Positions 27,652 to 37,728 of a stretch of DNA of 41,010 nucleotides are shown piece by piece. The position numbers and the translations under genes are program-made. How positions within the stretch are numbered: position 1 is the first letter of the stretch; the number at the start of each line of letters is the position of its first letter. The DNA is from Flavobacterium sp. (GTDB taxonomy: Bacteria; Bacteroidota; Bacteroidia; Flavobacteriales; Flavobacteriaceae), in assembly GCF_013822155.1 (NCBI RefSeq), contig NZ_PNJW01000024.1, positions 1-41,010 of the forward strand, written 5' to 3'. The notes beneath the pieces are model-generated. The model worked only from the letters and a program-made list of their open reading frames with translations. It made no database searches and was not told the DNA's origin.

Positions 27652-28296
27652 TTAAGGTGCTAATCTTTCAATTTTCCAGAAATAGTCCTCTTGAAGTTGA
27701 TACCTAATTCTGTCATGAAGACGATTTGGACGACCCTGCCAAAACTCAACTTCTATTGGGCGAACTAAAAAGCCTCCCCAAAAAGCCGGTCGAGGAATTT
27801 CTTTCCCTTGAAATTGTTGTTCCAACTCTTTCAGTTTCTCTTCTAAAACAGTTCTGGAAGCAATTACCCTACTTTGATTGGAAACAATGGCTCCTAATTT
27901 ACTGCCATCCGGTCTTGTATCAAAATAACCATCTGAAACAGAAGAAGTTGTTTTTTCAGCTATTCCTTTAATAATAACTTGTCTTTCCATAGAATGCCAA
28001 AAGAAAGAAAGACAAATATTCGGATTTGCTTCAATTGCTTTTCCTTTTTCAGATTCATAATTTGTGTAGAAAACAAATCCTTCTTCATAAAATTTTTTAA
28101 GCAGTACTACCCTTGCTTTCGGAAATCCGTCTAACCCAATGGTAGATACTGTCATCGCATTGACTTCTTCCGTATCACTTTGTTCCTCTGTTTCATAAAA
28201 CCAACGGTGAAATAAATTGATGGGATCTTCCGGAATAGTAGTTTCTAAAAGTTCACTTTTTTCGTATGACTTTCTGTAATTGCTAAGATCTTTCAT
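27652..28296 (-). CDS. pdxH: Pyridoxamine 5'-phosphate oxidase
   Basis: 214 residues, the family's usual length. FMN and substrate contacts are visible: ARVVLLKKFYEEGFVFYTNY, the phosphate-contact region of SNQSRVI, ERQVIIKGIAEK and the C-terminal signature FWQGRPNRLHDRIRY. The enzyme makes pyridoxal 5'-phosphate from pyridoxine or pyridoxamine phosphate with O2, releasing H2O2. It appears monocistronic; a near-match -7 box (minus-strand TACCTTAG) lies about 30 bp upstream. The following 260-bp spacer to rnz is A/T-rich and otherwise featureless. Confidence 0.95.
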   Translation of the reverse strand: MKDLSNYRKSYEKSELLETTIPEDPINLFHRWFYETEEQSDTEEVNAMTVSTIGLDGFPKARVVLLKKFYEEGFVFYTNYESEKGKAIEANPNICLSFFWHSMERQVIIKGIAEKTTSSVSDGYFDTRPDGSKLGAIVSNQSRVIASRTVLEEKLKELEQQFQGKEIPRPAFWGGFLVRPIEVEFWQGRPNRLHDRIRYQLQEDYFWKIERLAP

Positions 28297-28556
28297 TTTT
28301 AAAAGGTGCTAATTGTACTGAGTCGCTAAGGTACGAATAAATAGAAAAGTGGTGAAGACTCGAATGGGATAAACATGTTCTTTTGATTAACAACACACGA
28401 ATTTATATGGATATGATAAATTTACCTGATTTGATTGCTTTGCTATAATGGATTTGAGGAATTCGTTTTTGCTAACAATATTTAAATTGTGCTGGTATTA
28501 GAGCACAGATTTTTAAAATTTCAGAAATATAAAAATAAACAACTGACAACTGATGC

Positions 28557-29462
28557 CTAAAACTCAAACTCTTTACCGTCATCCGCTAAAAGGACATGAG
28601 GAAAAATTGATTCGGCTTCTTCTTTAAATAGTGCTATAGACTCGTAACGCGTCGAATAGTGTCCGAGCACAAGTTGTTTCACGTTAGCTTTTAAAGCCAT
28701 TGTAGCCGCTTGTTTGGCAGTGGAATGCTTCGTTTTTTCTGCCAAATGCATTTCATTTTCCAAGAATGTACTTTCGTGATATAAAACATCGACCCCTTCA
28801 ATAAAAGGAATTAATTGTTCATCATAAACGGTATCTGAACAAAAGGCATAAGTTTTTTCATGCTCAGGCTCAAAAGTGATAGCTGAATTCGGAATTACTT
28901 GGCCATTTGCTAAGGTAATATCTCCTCCATATTTGATTTTTTGATAATAGACAACATCAATTTCGAGGTTCTGAATTTTATCAATATTGAGTTTACGTTC
29001 CCTGTTTTTTTCCTGAAATAAAAAACCATTGGTATAAATACGGTGATTCAGTGGAATGTTTTTTACTATTACCTTTTCATCTTCAAACAGCACAACACTT
29101 TCTTTTGATTGCAGTTCATGAAAAAACAAATTATAACCGGTAAAAGAATTTCCGTAACGCAATTGCAGTAAAATAATTTCTTTGATGCCTTTCGGACCAT
29201 AAACATGTAAATCGCTCTCCCGATTAAGCAACATAAAAGTGGAAATCAATCCAACCAATCCAAAAAAATGATCGCCGTGTAAATGGGAAATGAAAATATG
29301 ATTAATTTTAGAAAACTTAATTTTGTTTTTCCGCAATTGAACTTGTGTTCCTTCACCACAATCAATTAAAAACATGCGGTTTTTTATTTCTAAAACCTGA
29401 GCAGTTGGATTAGTAATGGTTCGAGGGGTAGCGGCATAACAGCCTAGAATGGTTAGTTTCAT
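28557..29462 (-). CDS. rnz: Ribonuclease Z (tRNA 3' endonuclease)
   Basis: 301 residues, a metallo-beta-lactamase fold. The zinc motif HLHGDH is at 60-65, with GEGTQVQLRK just before it. Later metal ligands are in FCSDTVYDE, YHESTFLE, KHSTAKQAA (the family exosite-adjacent segment) and LVLGHYSTRY. It cuts tRNA precursors after the discriminator base to form the 3' end. It is the last gene of a minus-strand group pyrR-pyrB-STAS-like-rnz, 21 bp after the STAS-like gene. Confidence 0.95.
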   Translation of the reverse strand: MKLTILGCYAATPRTITNPTAQVLEIKNRMFLIDCGEGTQVQLRKNKIKFSKINHIFISHLHGDHFFGLVGLISTFMLLNRESDLHVYGPKGIKEIILLQLRYGNSFTGYNLFFHELQSKESVVLFEDEKVIVKNIPLNHRIYTNGFLFQEKNRERKLNIDKIQNLEIDVVYYQKIKYGGDITLANGQVIPNSAITFEPEHEKTYAFCSDTVYDEQLIPFIEGVDVLYHESTFLENEMHLAEKTKHSTAKQAATMALKANVKQLVLGHYSTRYESIALFKEEAESIFPHVLLADDGKEFEF

Positions 29463-29483
29463 GAGGAAGTTGTCAGTTAGCTG

Positions 29484-29816
29484 TCAAAATCCTAAATCCC
29501 GCTCAATTTCCTCCATTTCAATGATGTCATGAGCTTCCATAAGTGTTGGAACAACAGTCATTTTTAAGGGTAATTTGTCAATATCCACATTGTCTACAAC
29601 CAAAACAAATGATTTTTTACCTTTCTTATGCAATTTAGATATATCACTGAATAGTTTGATATCAGATAAGGATATAGTTTTGTCAAAAGTTAAATCTAAA
29701 ATCAGGTTTTGATTTTTAAAGACATTGTACTGGTTGTTGATTTTTTCCATAAAGGAAAGACAATCACCTTGGGTGTTTTTAAGAATGGTCGTATGTCCTT
29801 TTTGATCAACTTTCAT
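29484..29816 (-). CDS. Small STAS-like protein adjacent to rnz
   Basis: 110 residues, no signal peptide. The alternation of strands and helices (NLILDLTFDKTISLSDIKL, then KKGKKSFVLVVDNVDIDKL and a C-terminal EAHDIIEMEEIERDLGF) resembles the STAS/anti-anti-sigma fold. The Ser/Thr that is phosphorylated in SpoIIAA-type proteins would fall near SLSD, but this assignment is uncertain. It may be a scaffold or regulator; position between pyrB and rnz suggests co-transcription. Its name in databases may borrow from rnz, but it has no metallo-beta-lactamase motif. Confidence 0.7.
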   Translation of the reverse strand: MKVDQKGHTTILKNTQGDCLSFMEKINNQYNVFKNQNLILDLTFDKTISLSDIKLFSDISKLHKKGKKSFVLVVDNVDIDKLPLKMTVVPTLMEAHDIIEMEEIERDLGF

Positions 29817-29866
29817 TTGTAAAGATTCTAAGGTAATAAGGAACTCAGGTTCTAAGTTAGTGAATT

Positions 29867-30793
29867 TTATTTAATTTTAGAAGCTAAAAGATAAATAACT
29901 GCCATTCTGATGGCTACTCCGTTTTCAACCTGTTCTAAAATAACCGATTGTTTTGAATCAGCCACATCACTGGTGATTTCAACGCCACGATTAATTGGGC
30001 CCGGATGCATAATTACTATTTCTTTGTTCAGCGAATCTAAAAGTGCTTTATCTACACCATATTGTTGAGCATATTCTCGGGTTGAAGGAAAATAATTTAC
30101 GTCCATCCGTTCATTTTGCACTCTTAACATATTTGCAACATCGCACCATTCTAAGGCTTTTCGCAAATTGGGTTCTACCGTAACGCCTAAACTTTCAATG
30201 TGTTTTGGAATCAACGTTTTTGGTCCGCATACTTTCACTTCTGCTCCTTGCATTTGAAGAGCAAATATGTTGGATAACGCTACTCTGGAATGAAGAATAT
30301 CACCTACAATCACCACTTTCTTTCCTCCAACTGCTCCTAATTTCTCCCGGATGGAAAAACTGTCTAACAATGCTTGAGTGGGGTGTTCATGAGCTCCATC
30401 TCCAGCATTAACAATACTCGCTTTTACATTTTGAGACAAGAAGTAAGCGGCTCCGGGGTGAGCATGTCGCATCACCACCATATCCACTTTCATGGCTAAA
30501 ATATTATTTACGGTATCAATTAACGTCTCCCCTTTTTTAACAGAAGATTGAGCAGCTGAAAAACTAATAACATCGGCAGAAAGTCTTTTTTGAGCTAATT
30601 CAAACGATAATTTAGTTCGGGTACTGTTTTCAAAAAAGATATTAGCAATGGTAATATCGCGTAATGAAGGTACCTTTTTTATAGGTCTGTTGATGACTTC
30701 TTTAAAATGGTCAGCAGTTTCAAAAATCAAATCAATATCTTTCGGTTGAAGATATTTGATTCCTAATAAATGATTGACGGATAGTTCAGACAT
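29867..30793 (-). CDS. pyrB: Aspartate carbamoyltransferase catalytic subunit
   Basis: 308 residues. The carbamoyl-phosphate loop FENSTRTKLSFELA has Ser57-Thr58-Arg59-Thr60, HAHPGAAYF and the HPTQALLDSF block follow, and the aspartate-binding region includes VQNERMD and MHPGPINRGVE. It makes carbamoyl aspartate, the committed step of pyrimidine synthesis. No pyrI (regulatory subunit) is next to it. It starts 4 bp after pyrR, so the pair is one operon. Confidence 0.96.
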   Translation of the reverse strand: MSELSVNHLLGIKYLQPKDIDLIFETADHFKEVINRPIKKVPSLRDITIANIFFENSTRTKLSFELAQKRLSADVISFSAAQSSVKKGETLIDTVNNILAMKVDMVVMRHAHPGAAYFLSQNVKASIVNAGDGAHEHPTQALLDSFSIREKLGAVGGKKVVIVGDILHSRVALSNIFALQMQGAEVKVCGPKTLIPKHIESLGVTVEPNLRKALEWCDVANMLRVQNERMDVNYFPSTREYAQQYGVDKALLDSLNKEIVIMHPGPINRGVEITSDVADSKQSVILEQVENGVAIRMAVIYLLASKIK

Positions 30794-30797
30794 TTTT

Positions 30798-31361
30798 TCA
30801 GGTTGTTGGTTGGTTGGTTGTTATCGTCGGAATTAAATATACTGCATCTTCGCCTTCATTTTCAACCCAACATACTTTTACTTTTTCATTATTGATTGCA
30901 TCTACTTGTCGCCCTCTGTAATCAGGTTGGATAGGTAAATGCCGACTAAATCTTCGGTCAATTAGAACCAAAAGTTCTATTTCACTTGGCCTACCAAAAG
31001 ATTGAATGGCGGTGAGAGCAGAACGAATACTACGTCCGGTATATAACACATCATCTATAAAAATGACTTTTTTATCTTCCACAATAAAATCAATATGGGT
31101 TTTATTGGCTTCTAGTGTCTTTTCACCTCTTCGAAAATCATCTCTAAAAAAAGTAATATCAAGCAATCCGAACTGAATATTTTTAACCTGATATTCCTCC
31201 TGCAATAATTTCACAATTCGCTTGGCTAGAAAAGCTCCTCGTGGTTGCAGTCCAATTATAATTGTGTCCGAAAAATCAAGGTGTTTTTCAATCAATTGAC
31301 AAGCCAAACGATGGAGAATGATATTGACTTCTTTGGAAGTGAGCAATACTTTTTGACTCAT
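30798..31361 (-). CDS. pyrR: PyrR bifunctional regulator/uracil phosphoribosyltransferase
   Basis: 187 residues with the PRPP-binding motif VIFIDDVLYTGRS at 99-111 and PyrR-type blocks: GLQPRGAFLAKRI, LDITFFRDDFRR and ELLVLIDRRFSRHLPIQPDY. In Bacillus PyrR binds pyr mRNA and promotes termination when UMP is high, and it also makes UMP from uracil. Here the likely leader is very short: a near -7 box (minus-strand TATCTTTA, plus-strand 31381-31388) lies 19 bp before the start, leaving no room for an antiterminator. Regulation by attenuation is therefore doubtful and UPRT activity may be the main role. Confidence 0.92.
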   Translation of the reverse strand: MSQKVLLTSKEVNIILHRLACQLIEKHLDFSDTIIIGLQPRGAFLAKRIVKLLQEEYQVKNIQFGLLDITFFRDDFRRGEKTLEANKTHIDFIVEDKKVIFIDDVLYTGRSIRSALTAIQSFGRPSEIELLVLIDRRFSRHLPIQPDYRGRQVDAINNEKVKVCWVENEGEDAVYLIPTITTNQPTT

Positions 31362-31411
31362 AATAGTGGTGTTTGGTGTGTAAAGATATAATTTTTTTAC
31401 GATTTGAGTTT

Positions 31412-31442
31412 AAAAAAATCCCGATACATCGTAACGGGATTT
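31412..31442 (-). terminator. Intrinsic terminator between the ABC-F gene and pyrR
   Basis: On the minus strand AAATCCCG (31442-31435) pairs with CGGGATTT (31423-31416) around an 11-nt loop and runs into seven T. It starts 8 bp after the ABC-F stop and isolates that gene from pyrR. Confidence 0.8.
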
Positions 31443-31449
31443 CAAATTC

Positions 31450-33132
<1,683 letters not shown>

Positions 33133-33192
33133 TTAGAATAAATATAGGTTTATTTTAACTGTCTATTAACAAGCCGTAAACAGTAGAAAAAA

Positions 33193-33200
33193 TATATTTG
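33193..33200 (+). promoter_or_regulatory. -7 promoter element (TATATTTG) for the TlpA-like gene
   Basis: A perfect TAnnTTTG ending 20 bp before the ATG at 33221. No exact TTG at -33. Confidence 0.55.
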
Positions 33201-33220
33201 TTTCAAATTAATACCACCAA

Positions 33221-34627
33221 ATGATTGCCTATTCAAAAAAAATACCTTTTATCTGTCTTGTAGCAACACTTTATGCTTTTATCGGGTGTCAAAAAGAATT
33301 TAAAGATGATAATTTTACAGCCTATTTTGGAGGAGAAGTCATCAATCCAAAAAGTAACTTTGTCCTCTTTTTAAAGGATGATGTGGTTATTGATACTATT
33401 TACTTAGATAAAAAAAATCGGTTTATACAAAAATTTGATTCTCTGGCCCCTGGTTTATATACGTTTAAACACGAACCGGAATACCAATATGTCTATTTTG
33501 ACAAAAACGACAGTTTGATGGTTCGTATCAATTCCATTGAGTTTGATGAATCTATAGTTTTTTGTGGTAGAGGGGATGAAAAAAATAATTTCTTAATGGA
33601 GTTATACCTCAAAAATGAAGATGATCGTAGCAAAATGTTTGATGATTTCGATTTAAATCTTACTGATTTTATTCAAAACAGTGATTCTTCCTACCAATCT
33701 AAAGAGAAATTTTATACGCAAAAAAAAGAGGAAATAAAATGGAATGACGATTTTGATTTGTATGCTAAAGCAATGCTTGATTTTCATCATTTCACCAAAA
33801 AGGAAATTTATCCGATGGCTCATAAAATGAGAACCGGAGAAAACGTAACGAATCAGTTACCTGTTAACTACTACAATCACAGAAGAAAAATTGATTTCAA
33901 CAACAAGCATTTAACGAATTATTCTCCGTTTGTAAAATACTTGACGCACATGTTGAATAATGTGGCTTTTACGAATATTTCACCCCAAAATCTGGAAGAA
34001 GAAGCTTTGGCATTACATATTCAAAAATTAAACATTGCCGATACGCTTTTTAAAAATGAATCTATTAAAAATAAAATTATTGACAATATTGCCTTCTCTT
34101 ATCTATTAGAGGACCAAAACATTGACCAAAATAAAAAATTCCTCATTCGCTACAACCAATTGTCTACTGACAATAGCAATCTAAATGAAATCAACAAAAT
34201 TGGCGAATCAATTCAATTGCTAAAAAAAGGAAATGATTTACCCGAAGTTACATTAGTTGACATAACCGGAAAAACAACCACGAGTAAATCGCTTTTGAAT
34301 CAAAAAACGGTCTTTTTCTTTTGGACAGAAAATGCCGAATCCCATTTAGTTGCTGTACATAAAAAAGCATTAGAATTTCAACAAAATAACCCTGAATATC
34401 AATTCATTGCGGTTAACATTGATGAAGAGCAAGAGAAATGGTTAAAAGTACTTGAAAACCATAGTTTTGGTTCTATCAAAGAATTTCGTGCGGAAAACTT
34501 TGAAGACTTAAAAGAAAAATGGGTTATCACTAAATTACACCGCACCCTGATTATTGATGAAACAGGAAAAATCAGCAATGGGTTTGTCAACTTGTTTGAT
34601 GTAAAATTTGCTGAAAACCTAAAATAA
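33221..34627 (+). CDS. TlpA-like thioredoxin-fold lipoprotein lacking the CxxC
   Basis: 468 residues. A lipoprotein signal ends at AFIGC (Cys23). Residues 35-120 look like the beta-rich DUF4369-type domain often placed ahead of TlpA domains. A long, mostly helical middle (about 130-330) follows. The C-terminal thioredoxin-like fold has GNDLPEVTLVDITGKTT and VNIDEEQEKWLKVL, but the active-site position reads FFFWTENAESH (Trp368 onward) where WCxxC is expected, and no cysteine is nearby. It therefore cannot act as a disulfide reductase by the usual chemistry; a binding role is possible. Monocistronic with a perfect -7 box and a terminator. Confidence 0.8.
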   Translation: MIAYSKKIPFICLVATLYAFIGCQKEFKDDNFTAYFGGEVINPKSNFVLFLKDDVVIDTIYLDKKNRFIQKFDSLAPGLYTFKHEPEYQYVYFDKNDSLMVRINSIEFDESIVFCGRGDEKNNFLMELYLKNEDDRSKMFDDFDLNLTDFIQNSDSSYQSKEKFYTQKKEEIKWNDDFDLYAKAMLDFHHFTKKEIYPMAHKMRTGENVTNQLPVNYYNHRRKIDFNNKHLTNYSPFVKYLTHMLNNVAFTNISPQNLEEEALALHIQKLNIADTLFKNESIKNKIIDNIAFSYLLEDQNIDQNKKFLIRYNQLSTDNSNLNEINKIGESIQLLKKGNDLPEVTLVDITGKTTTSKSLLNQKTVFFFWTENAESHLVAVHKKALEFQQNNPEYQFIAVNIDEEQEKWLKVLENHSFGSIKEFRAENFEDLKEKWVITKLHRTLIIDETGKISNGFVNLFDVKFAENLK

Positions 34628-34644
34628 CAATTTCTACAAAATAT

Positions 34645-34679
34645 AAAATCCCTTCCTGTACAACAAGAAGGGATTTTTT
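34645..34679. terminator. Terminator between the TlpA-like gene and the aldolase gene
   Basis: An 11-bp stem, AAAATCCCTTC at 34645-34655 and GAAGGGATTTT at 34667-34677, followed by T residues. It lies between convergent genes and may serve both. Confidence 0.82.
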
Positions 34680-34696
34680 ATGTTTAAAGACGAACT

Positions 34697-35353
34697 TTAT
34701 TGATTTGCTTTCGCGTGATCGGCTAAAAATTGAGCCAATCCAATATCTGTTAAGGGGTGTTTTAATAACCCTAAAATAGCTGATAAAGGTCCTGTCATCA
34801 CATCTGCACCAATTTTAGCACAGTTTACAATGTGCATCGTATGACGAACAGAGGCTGCTAAAATTTGTGTATCATAGCCGTAGTTGTCATAAATCTCGCG
34901 AATTTCTTCTATTAAAGCTAAACCATCTGTAGAAACATCATCTAATCGACCAATAAACGGGGAAACATACGTTGCTCCTGCTTTGGCTGCCAATAACGCC
35001 TGACCAGCAGAAAAAACCAACGTTACATTTGTTCTAATGCCTCTGTCAGAAAAGTATTTACACGCTTTGATACCTTCTTTGGTCATCGGTAATTTTACCA
35101 CGATTTGCTCGTGTAATTCTGACAACTCCTCCCCTTCTTTAATCATTCCATCATAATCAGTCGCGATTACTTCCGCACTTACATCACCATCTACAATTTT
35201 GCAGATGTCTACATAATGTTTCAAAACGTTATTTTTTCCGCTAATACCCTCTTTGGCCATTAACGATGGATTTGTTGTTACGCCATCTAAAACCCCTAAA
35301 GCTTGTGCTTCTTTAATTTGCTCCAAATTAGCTGTGTCAATAAAAAATTTCAT
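34697..35353 (-). CDS. fsa: Fructose-6-phosphate aldolase/transaldolase family protein
   Basis: 218 residues, the short TalC/Fsa type. The N-terminus [16 protein letters not shown] and [14 protein letters not shown] are typical; the Schiff-base lysine is Lys87 in [10 protein letters not shown]. Other blocks are [32 protein letters not shown], cited here by its ends only, and the C-terminal [17 protein letters not shown]. Transaldolases of this short form and true fructose-6-phosphate aldolases cannot be told apart safely here, so the substrate is open. Single gene. Confidence 0.9.
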   Translation of the reverse strand: MKFFIDTANLEQIKEAQALGVLDGVTTNPSLMAKEGISGKNNVLKHYVDICKIVDGDVSAEVIATDYDGMIKEGEELSELHEQIVVKLPMTKEGIKACKYFSDRGIRTNVTLVFSAGQALLAAKAGATYVSPFIGRLDDVSTDGLALIEEIREIYDNYGYDTQILAASVRHTMHIVNCAKIGADVMTGPLSAILGLLKHPLTDIGLAQFLADHAKANQ

Positions 35354-35380
35354 ATACTAGTTGTGTTTTTAATTCGGATG

Positions 35381-35388
35381 CAAAATTA
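35381..35388 (-). promoter_or_regulatory. -7 promoter element (TAATTTTG) for the aldolase gene
   Basis: Plus-strand CAAAATTA, a perfect TAnnTTTG on the minus strand, 27 bp ahead of the ATG. The sequence is the same as the lpdA box. Confidence 0.55.
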
Positions 35389-35401
35389 CGAATTCAATTT
35401 C

Positions 35402-35432
35402 AAAGTTTAAAGATTTAAAGTTTAAAAGATTA
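35402..35432. repeat. Short A/T tandem repeat (AAAGTTT/AAAGATT units)
   Basis: About four alternating units of 7-8 bp, AAAGTTT and AAAGATTT, in the spacer between the aldolase and SDR genes. The following bases (about 35436-35453) contain the TTTATA/TTATATGG words seen again at 37.4-37.6 kb. Confidence 0.6.
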
Positions 35433-35503
35433 TGGGTTTATAAGTTTATATGGCGTGGACTGTAGCGTTCACTCAATTTTTTAATTTCTATTTTCCATTA
35501 TCG

Positions 35504-36310
35504 TTACTTCAGCCCATAATGCTTCATCAGCATCTTTTCATAGATTTTATCAGGTAAAATACGTTTTAAAACAACTGAAAAGCGTTGCATAAAACTTCCT
35601 ACTTTATAATGTACGTTGGGTTGGGATGTTTCAATTATTTTATGAATTGCATAAGCCATTTCATCCGGATTACTTCCGGAATCAACATGTTCATCCATCA
35701 TTTTTAATGTATTTCCGTATGGAATTTTATAGGCTGAATCATCTTTCAACGGTGCATGGTAACGACCCGAAGCAATATTCGTCGCAAAATCACCCGGAGC
35801 TACATTGGTTAATTGAATACCGAATTCTTTTACTTCCATTCGAATGGCTTCGGTAATGATTTCTAACGCCCCTTTGGAAGCGGAATAAACGCTTCGATAG
35901 GGCAAACCCATATAACCGGCAATAGAAGTTATATTGATGATTAAACCCGATTGTTGACTTCTCATTTGTGGTAAAACTGCTTTCATCACTTCTATAGGAC
36001 CAATGAAATTAGTTTCAAAATTGTTTTTGATTTCTTGGGTGGGAATTTCTTCCAACGGACCGGTAATTCCGACACCGGCATTGTTGATGACTACATCAAT
36101 CTTTCCTTCTTTTTGAATCAATTCTGAAACGGCATTGGTAATGCTATTCACGTCCCTAACATCCAATTGTAACAAAGGAAAAATGTAATCTTTTACTTGA
36201 TTCGGATTTCTACTTGTTCCATAAACAATATATCCTTTTTGATGCAAAAAAGTACCAATTGATTTACCAATTCCGGAGGAACCGCCTGTGATGAGAATTA
36301 CTTTTGACAT
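35504..36310 (-). CDS. Short-chain dehydrogenase/reductase (SDR) family oxidoreductase
   Basis: 268 residues, classical SDR. The cofactor motif is TGGSSGIGKS (8-17), NNAG follows at 76-79, the catalytic Ser is in NITSIAG and the catalytic pair Tyr142 and Lys146 is in YSASKGALE. The Arg33-Asn after Ser in GTSRNP suggests NADP rather than NAD. The substrate is unknown; the C-terminal tail (LKRILPDKIYEKMLMKHYGLK) is hydrophobic and basic. The gene follows the dipeptide epimerase gene at 48 bp, so the two may share a transcript. Confidence 0.9.
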   Translation of the reverse strand: MSKVILITGGSSGIGKSIGTFLHQKGYIVYGTSRNPNQVKDYIFPLLQLDVRDVNSITNAVSELIQKEGKIDVVINNAGVGITGPLEEIPTQEIKNNFETNFIGPIEVMKAVLPQMRSQQSGLIINITSIAGYMGLPYRSVYSASKGALEIITEAIRMEVKEFGIQLTNVAPGDFATNIASGRYHAPLKDDSAYKIPYGNTLKMMDEHVDSGSNPDEMAYAIHKIIETSQPNVHYKVGSFMQRFSVVLKRILPDKIYEKMLMKHYGLK

Positions 36311-36358
36311 GGTTGGGTTTAAAAAGTCAAAGATAGTGAAAAGGTTGGAAGTTGTCCC

Positions 36359-37360
36359 TTAGATTTGTATTCCCAATCCCGGCTTCTGACTCAAAACCAC
36401 TTCCCCATTCACAATTTCAGAGCCTTCAAACGTATCATTTGCTATTAAATTTGCTCCATCCAAATCGAGATAATCGGCAAAAGATGCCAAGGCAATTCCG
36501 GCAGAAATACCAACTGTTGATTCGGTCATGCAACCAATCATAATTTTGAAATTTAGGGCTTTTGCTTTTTGGATAATGGCTAACGAAGGTGTTAATCCGC
36601 CGCATTTCATCACTTTAATGTTGATAGTTTTGTAATGAGGTTGTAATAATTCTAAATCATCAATTGATTGTAAATCTTCATCCGCCATCCAATTGGGATA
36701 ACTATTTTGGAATAAGTTTTTGTAATTTTCTGCACCTTTTGGCATCGGTTGTTCGAAATACAAGAATTTTGCTGAAAGTGGATCATTTTGAAGGAACTCA
36801 CATTGCTCTAACGAAAAACTACCGTTCGAATCAATGCTAATTTTCTTTCCGGTTGACAACAATTTATCTCGTAAGGAAGTTGACCACGAATTGACTTTCA
36901 CTTTACAAAACTCCCAATCCGATTCGATTATTTTCTTGAGTTGAATGGCTTCTTCATCCATACTAATAGTAATGGAAGATTGGGGAAAATGAGTTATTTT
37001 TATTTGATTGAGTTCAGCAAATGGTTTGTTTTCAAGCTTTCCATACAAATCCCAAAACGCACAATCTAAGGCCGATTGCAAAAAAGGATGCAAAGAAAAA
37101 GTATGAAGTTTCTTGAAAAAATCAAACGGATGCTCAATTACAAAGGATGAAAATAAAGGCTGAATTAGCTCTAAATCTTTGACAAAATCAGTTAAATGAA
37201 TATGATAATAATCTATTTCGGTACATTCACCAAAACCGGTTTTTCCATTAAAATCAATTGAAACAATGAGTGCTTTTCTGAAATGATAAACACCATACGC
37301 AATTTTGAAAGGTTCTTTCAGTTGGTGTTGCACTATTTTCCAATTTAATTGCATATTCAT
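36359..37360 (-). CDS. Dipeptide epimerase (enolase superfamily), L-Ala-D/L-Glu type
   Basis: 333 residues. It has the enolase-superfamily site: the KxK motif with Lys153 and Lys155 (FCKVKVNS), metal ligands Asp177 (ISIDSNGSF), Glu203 (YFEQPM) and Asp228 (MADEDLQ), and the second lysine in NIKVMKCGG. The MIGCMTEST loop and the D-x-D pair Asp299/Asp301 in YLDLDG hold the dipeptide amino group in dipeptide epimerases, and point to that family rather than to o-succinylbenzoate synthase. Likely role: recycling L-Ala-D-Glu from murein. Start is MNMQ at 37360 or the second Met at 37354. It is followed by the SDR gene. Confidence 0.85.
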   Translation of the reverse strand: MNMQLNWKIVQHQLKEPFKIAYGVYHFRKALIVSIDFNGKTGFGECTEIDYYHIHLTDFVKDLELIQPLFSSFVIEHPFDFFKKLHTFSLHPFLQSALDCAFWDLYGKLENKPFAELNQIKITHFPQSSITISMDEEAIQLKKIIESDWEFCKVKVNSWSTSLRDKLLSTGKKISIDSNGSFSLEQCEFLQNDPLSAKFLYFEQPMPKGAENYKNLFQNSYPNWMADEDLQSIDDLELLQPHYKTINIKVMKCGGLTPSLAIIQKAKALNFKIMIGCMTESTVGISAGIALASFADYLDLDGANLIANDTFEGSEIVNGEVVLSQKPGLGIQI

Positions 37361-37429
37361 GAATTTGTGAAAGCGAAAGTAATGAAAAGAACTAATTAGA
37401 AATCAAGAAAAGTAAACAATTGATTTTAA

Positions 37430-37580
37430 ACCATATAAGGCATATGAGTTTGTAAAAGAAAAAGTTAATACAAATTAGAAAAACTTATATGTCTTATATG
37501 GTAAAAAAGAGAAATTGAAAACAACAAAATCAATACAAATAAAAAACTTATATTTCTTATATGCCTTATATGGTAAAAAA
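37430..37580. repeat. 9-bp unit TATA-rich repeats and a 16-bp inverted pair
   Basis: Tandem 9-bp units, CTTATATGT-CTTATATGG (about 37484-37501) and CTTATATTT-CTTATATGC-CTTATATGG (about 37548-37574), each followed by TAAAAAA. ACCATATAAGGCATAT at 37430-37445 is the exact reverse complement of 37559-37574. This fills the spacer between the epimerase and the SRP RNA gene. Confidence 0.8.
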
Positions 37581-37623
37581 AATGAAAATGAGTTGAATAA
37601 TCTGAATCAAGTTCTGAAGCAAC

Positions 37624-37726
37624 AAAAAATGGCAAGCGACCTACATCGCACCGCTACAACCACATACCTTTGCTGTGTTCCCACCCTGGAGGAGTTTGCA
37701 GGAGCTGGTCGTGTAGGACTTGCCGC
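37624..37726 (-). ncRNA. ffs: Signal recognition particle RNA, small bacterial type (4.5S-like)
   Basis: About 100 nt on the minus strand. The conserved apical hairpin of domain IV reads CAGGGTGGGAACACAGCAA (plus-strand 37670-37688), with the GGAA loop and the AGCA side of the asymmetric loop that binds Ffh. The ends pair: GGCAAG with CTTGCC (plus-strand 37631-37636 and 37719-37724) and CCTAC with GTAGG. The closing stem runs straight into six U (plus-strand 37624-37629), an intrinsic terminator. No Alu domain, so it is the short form. A perfect promoter lies just upstream. The 3' and 5' ends are estimates within a few bases. Confidence 0.9.
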
Positions 37727-37728
37727 TG

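Noticed and set aside
31412..31442. PyrR attenuator for the pyr operon
   Set aside because: The hairpin is a plain terminator 8 bp after the ABC-F stop, with no antiterminator or PyrR-binding loop visible. I keep it only as an alternative in the findings.
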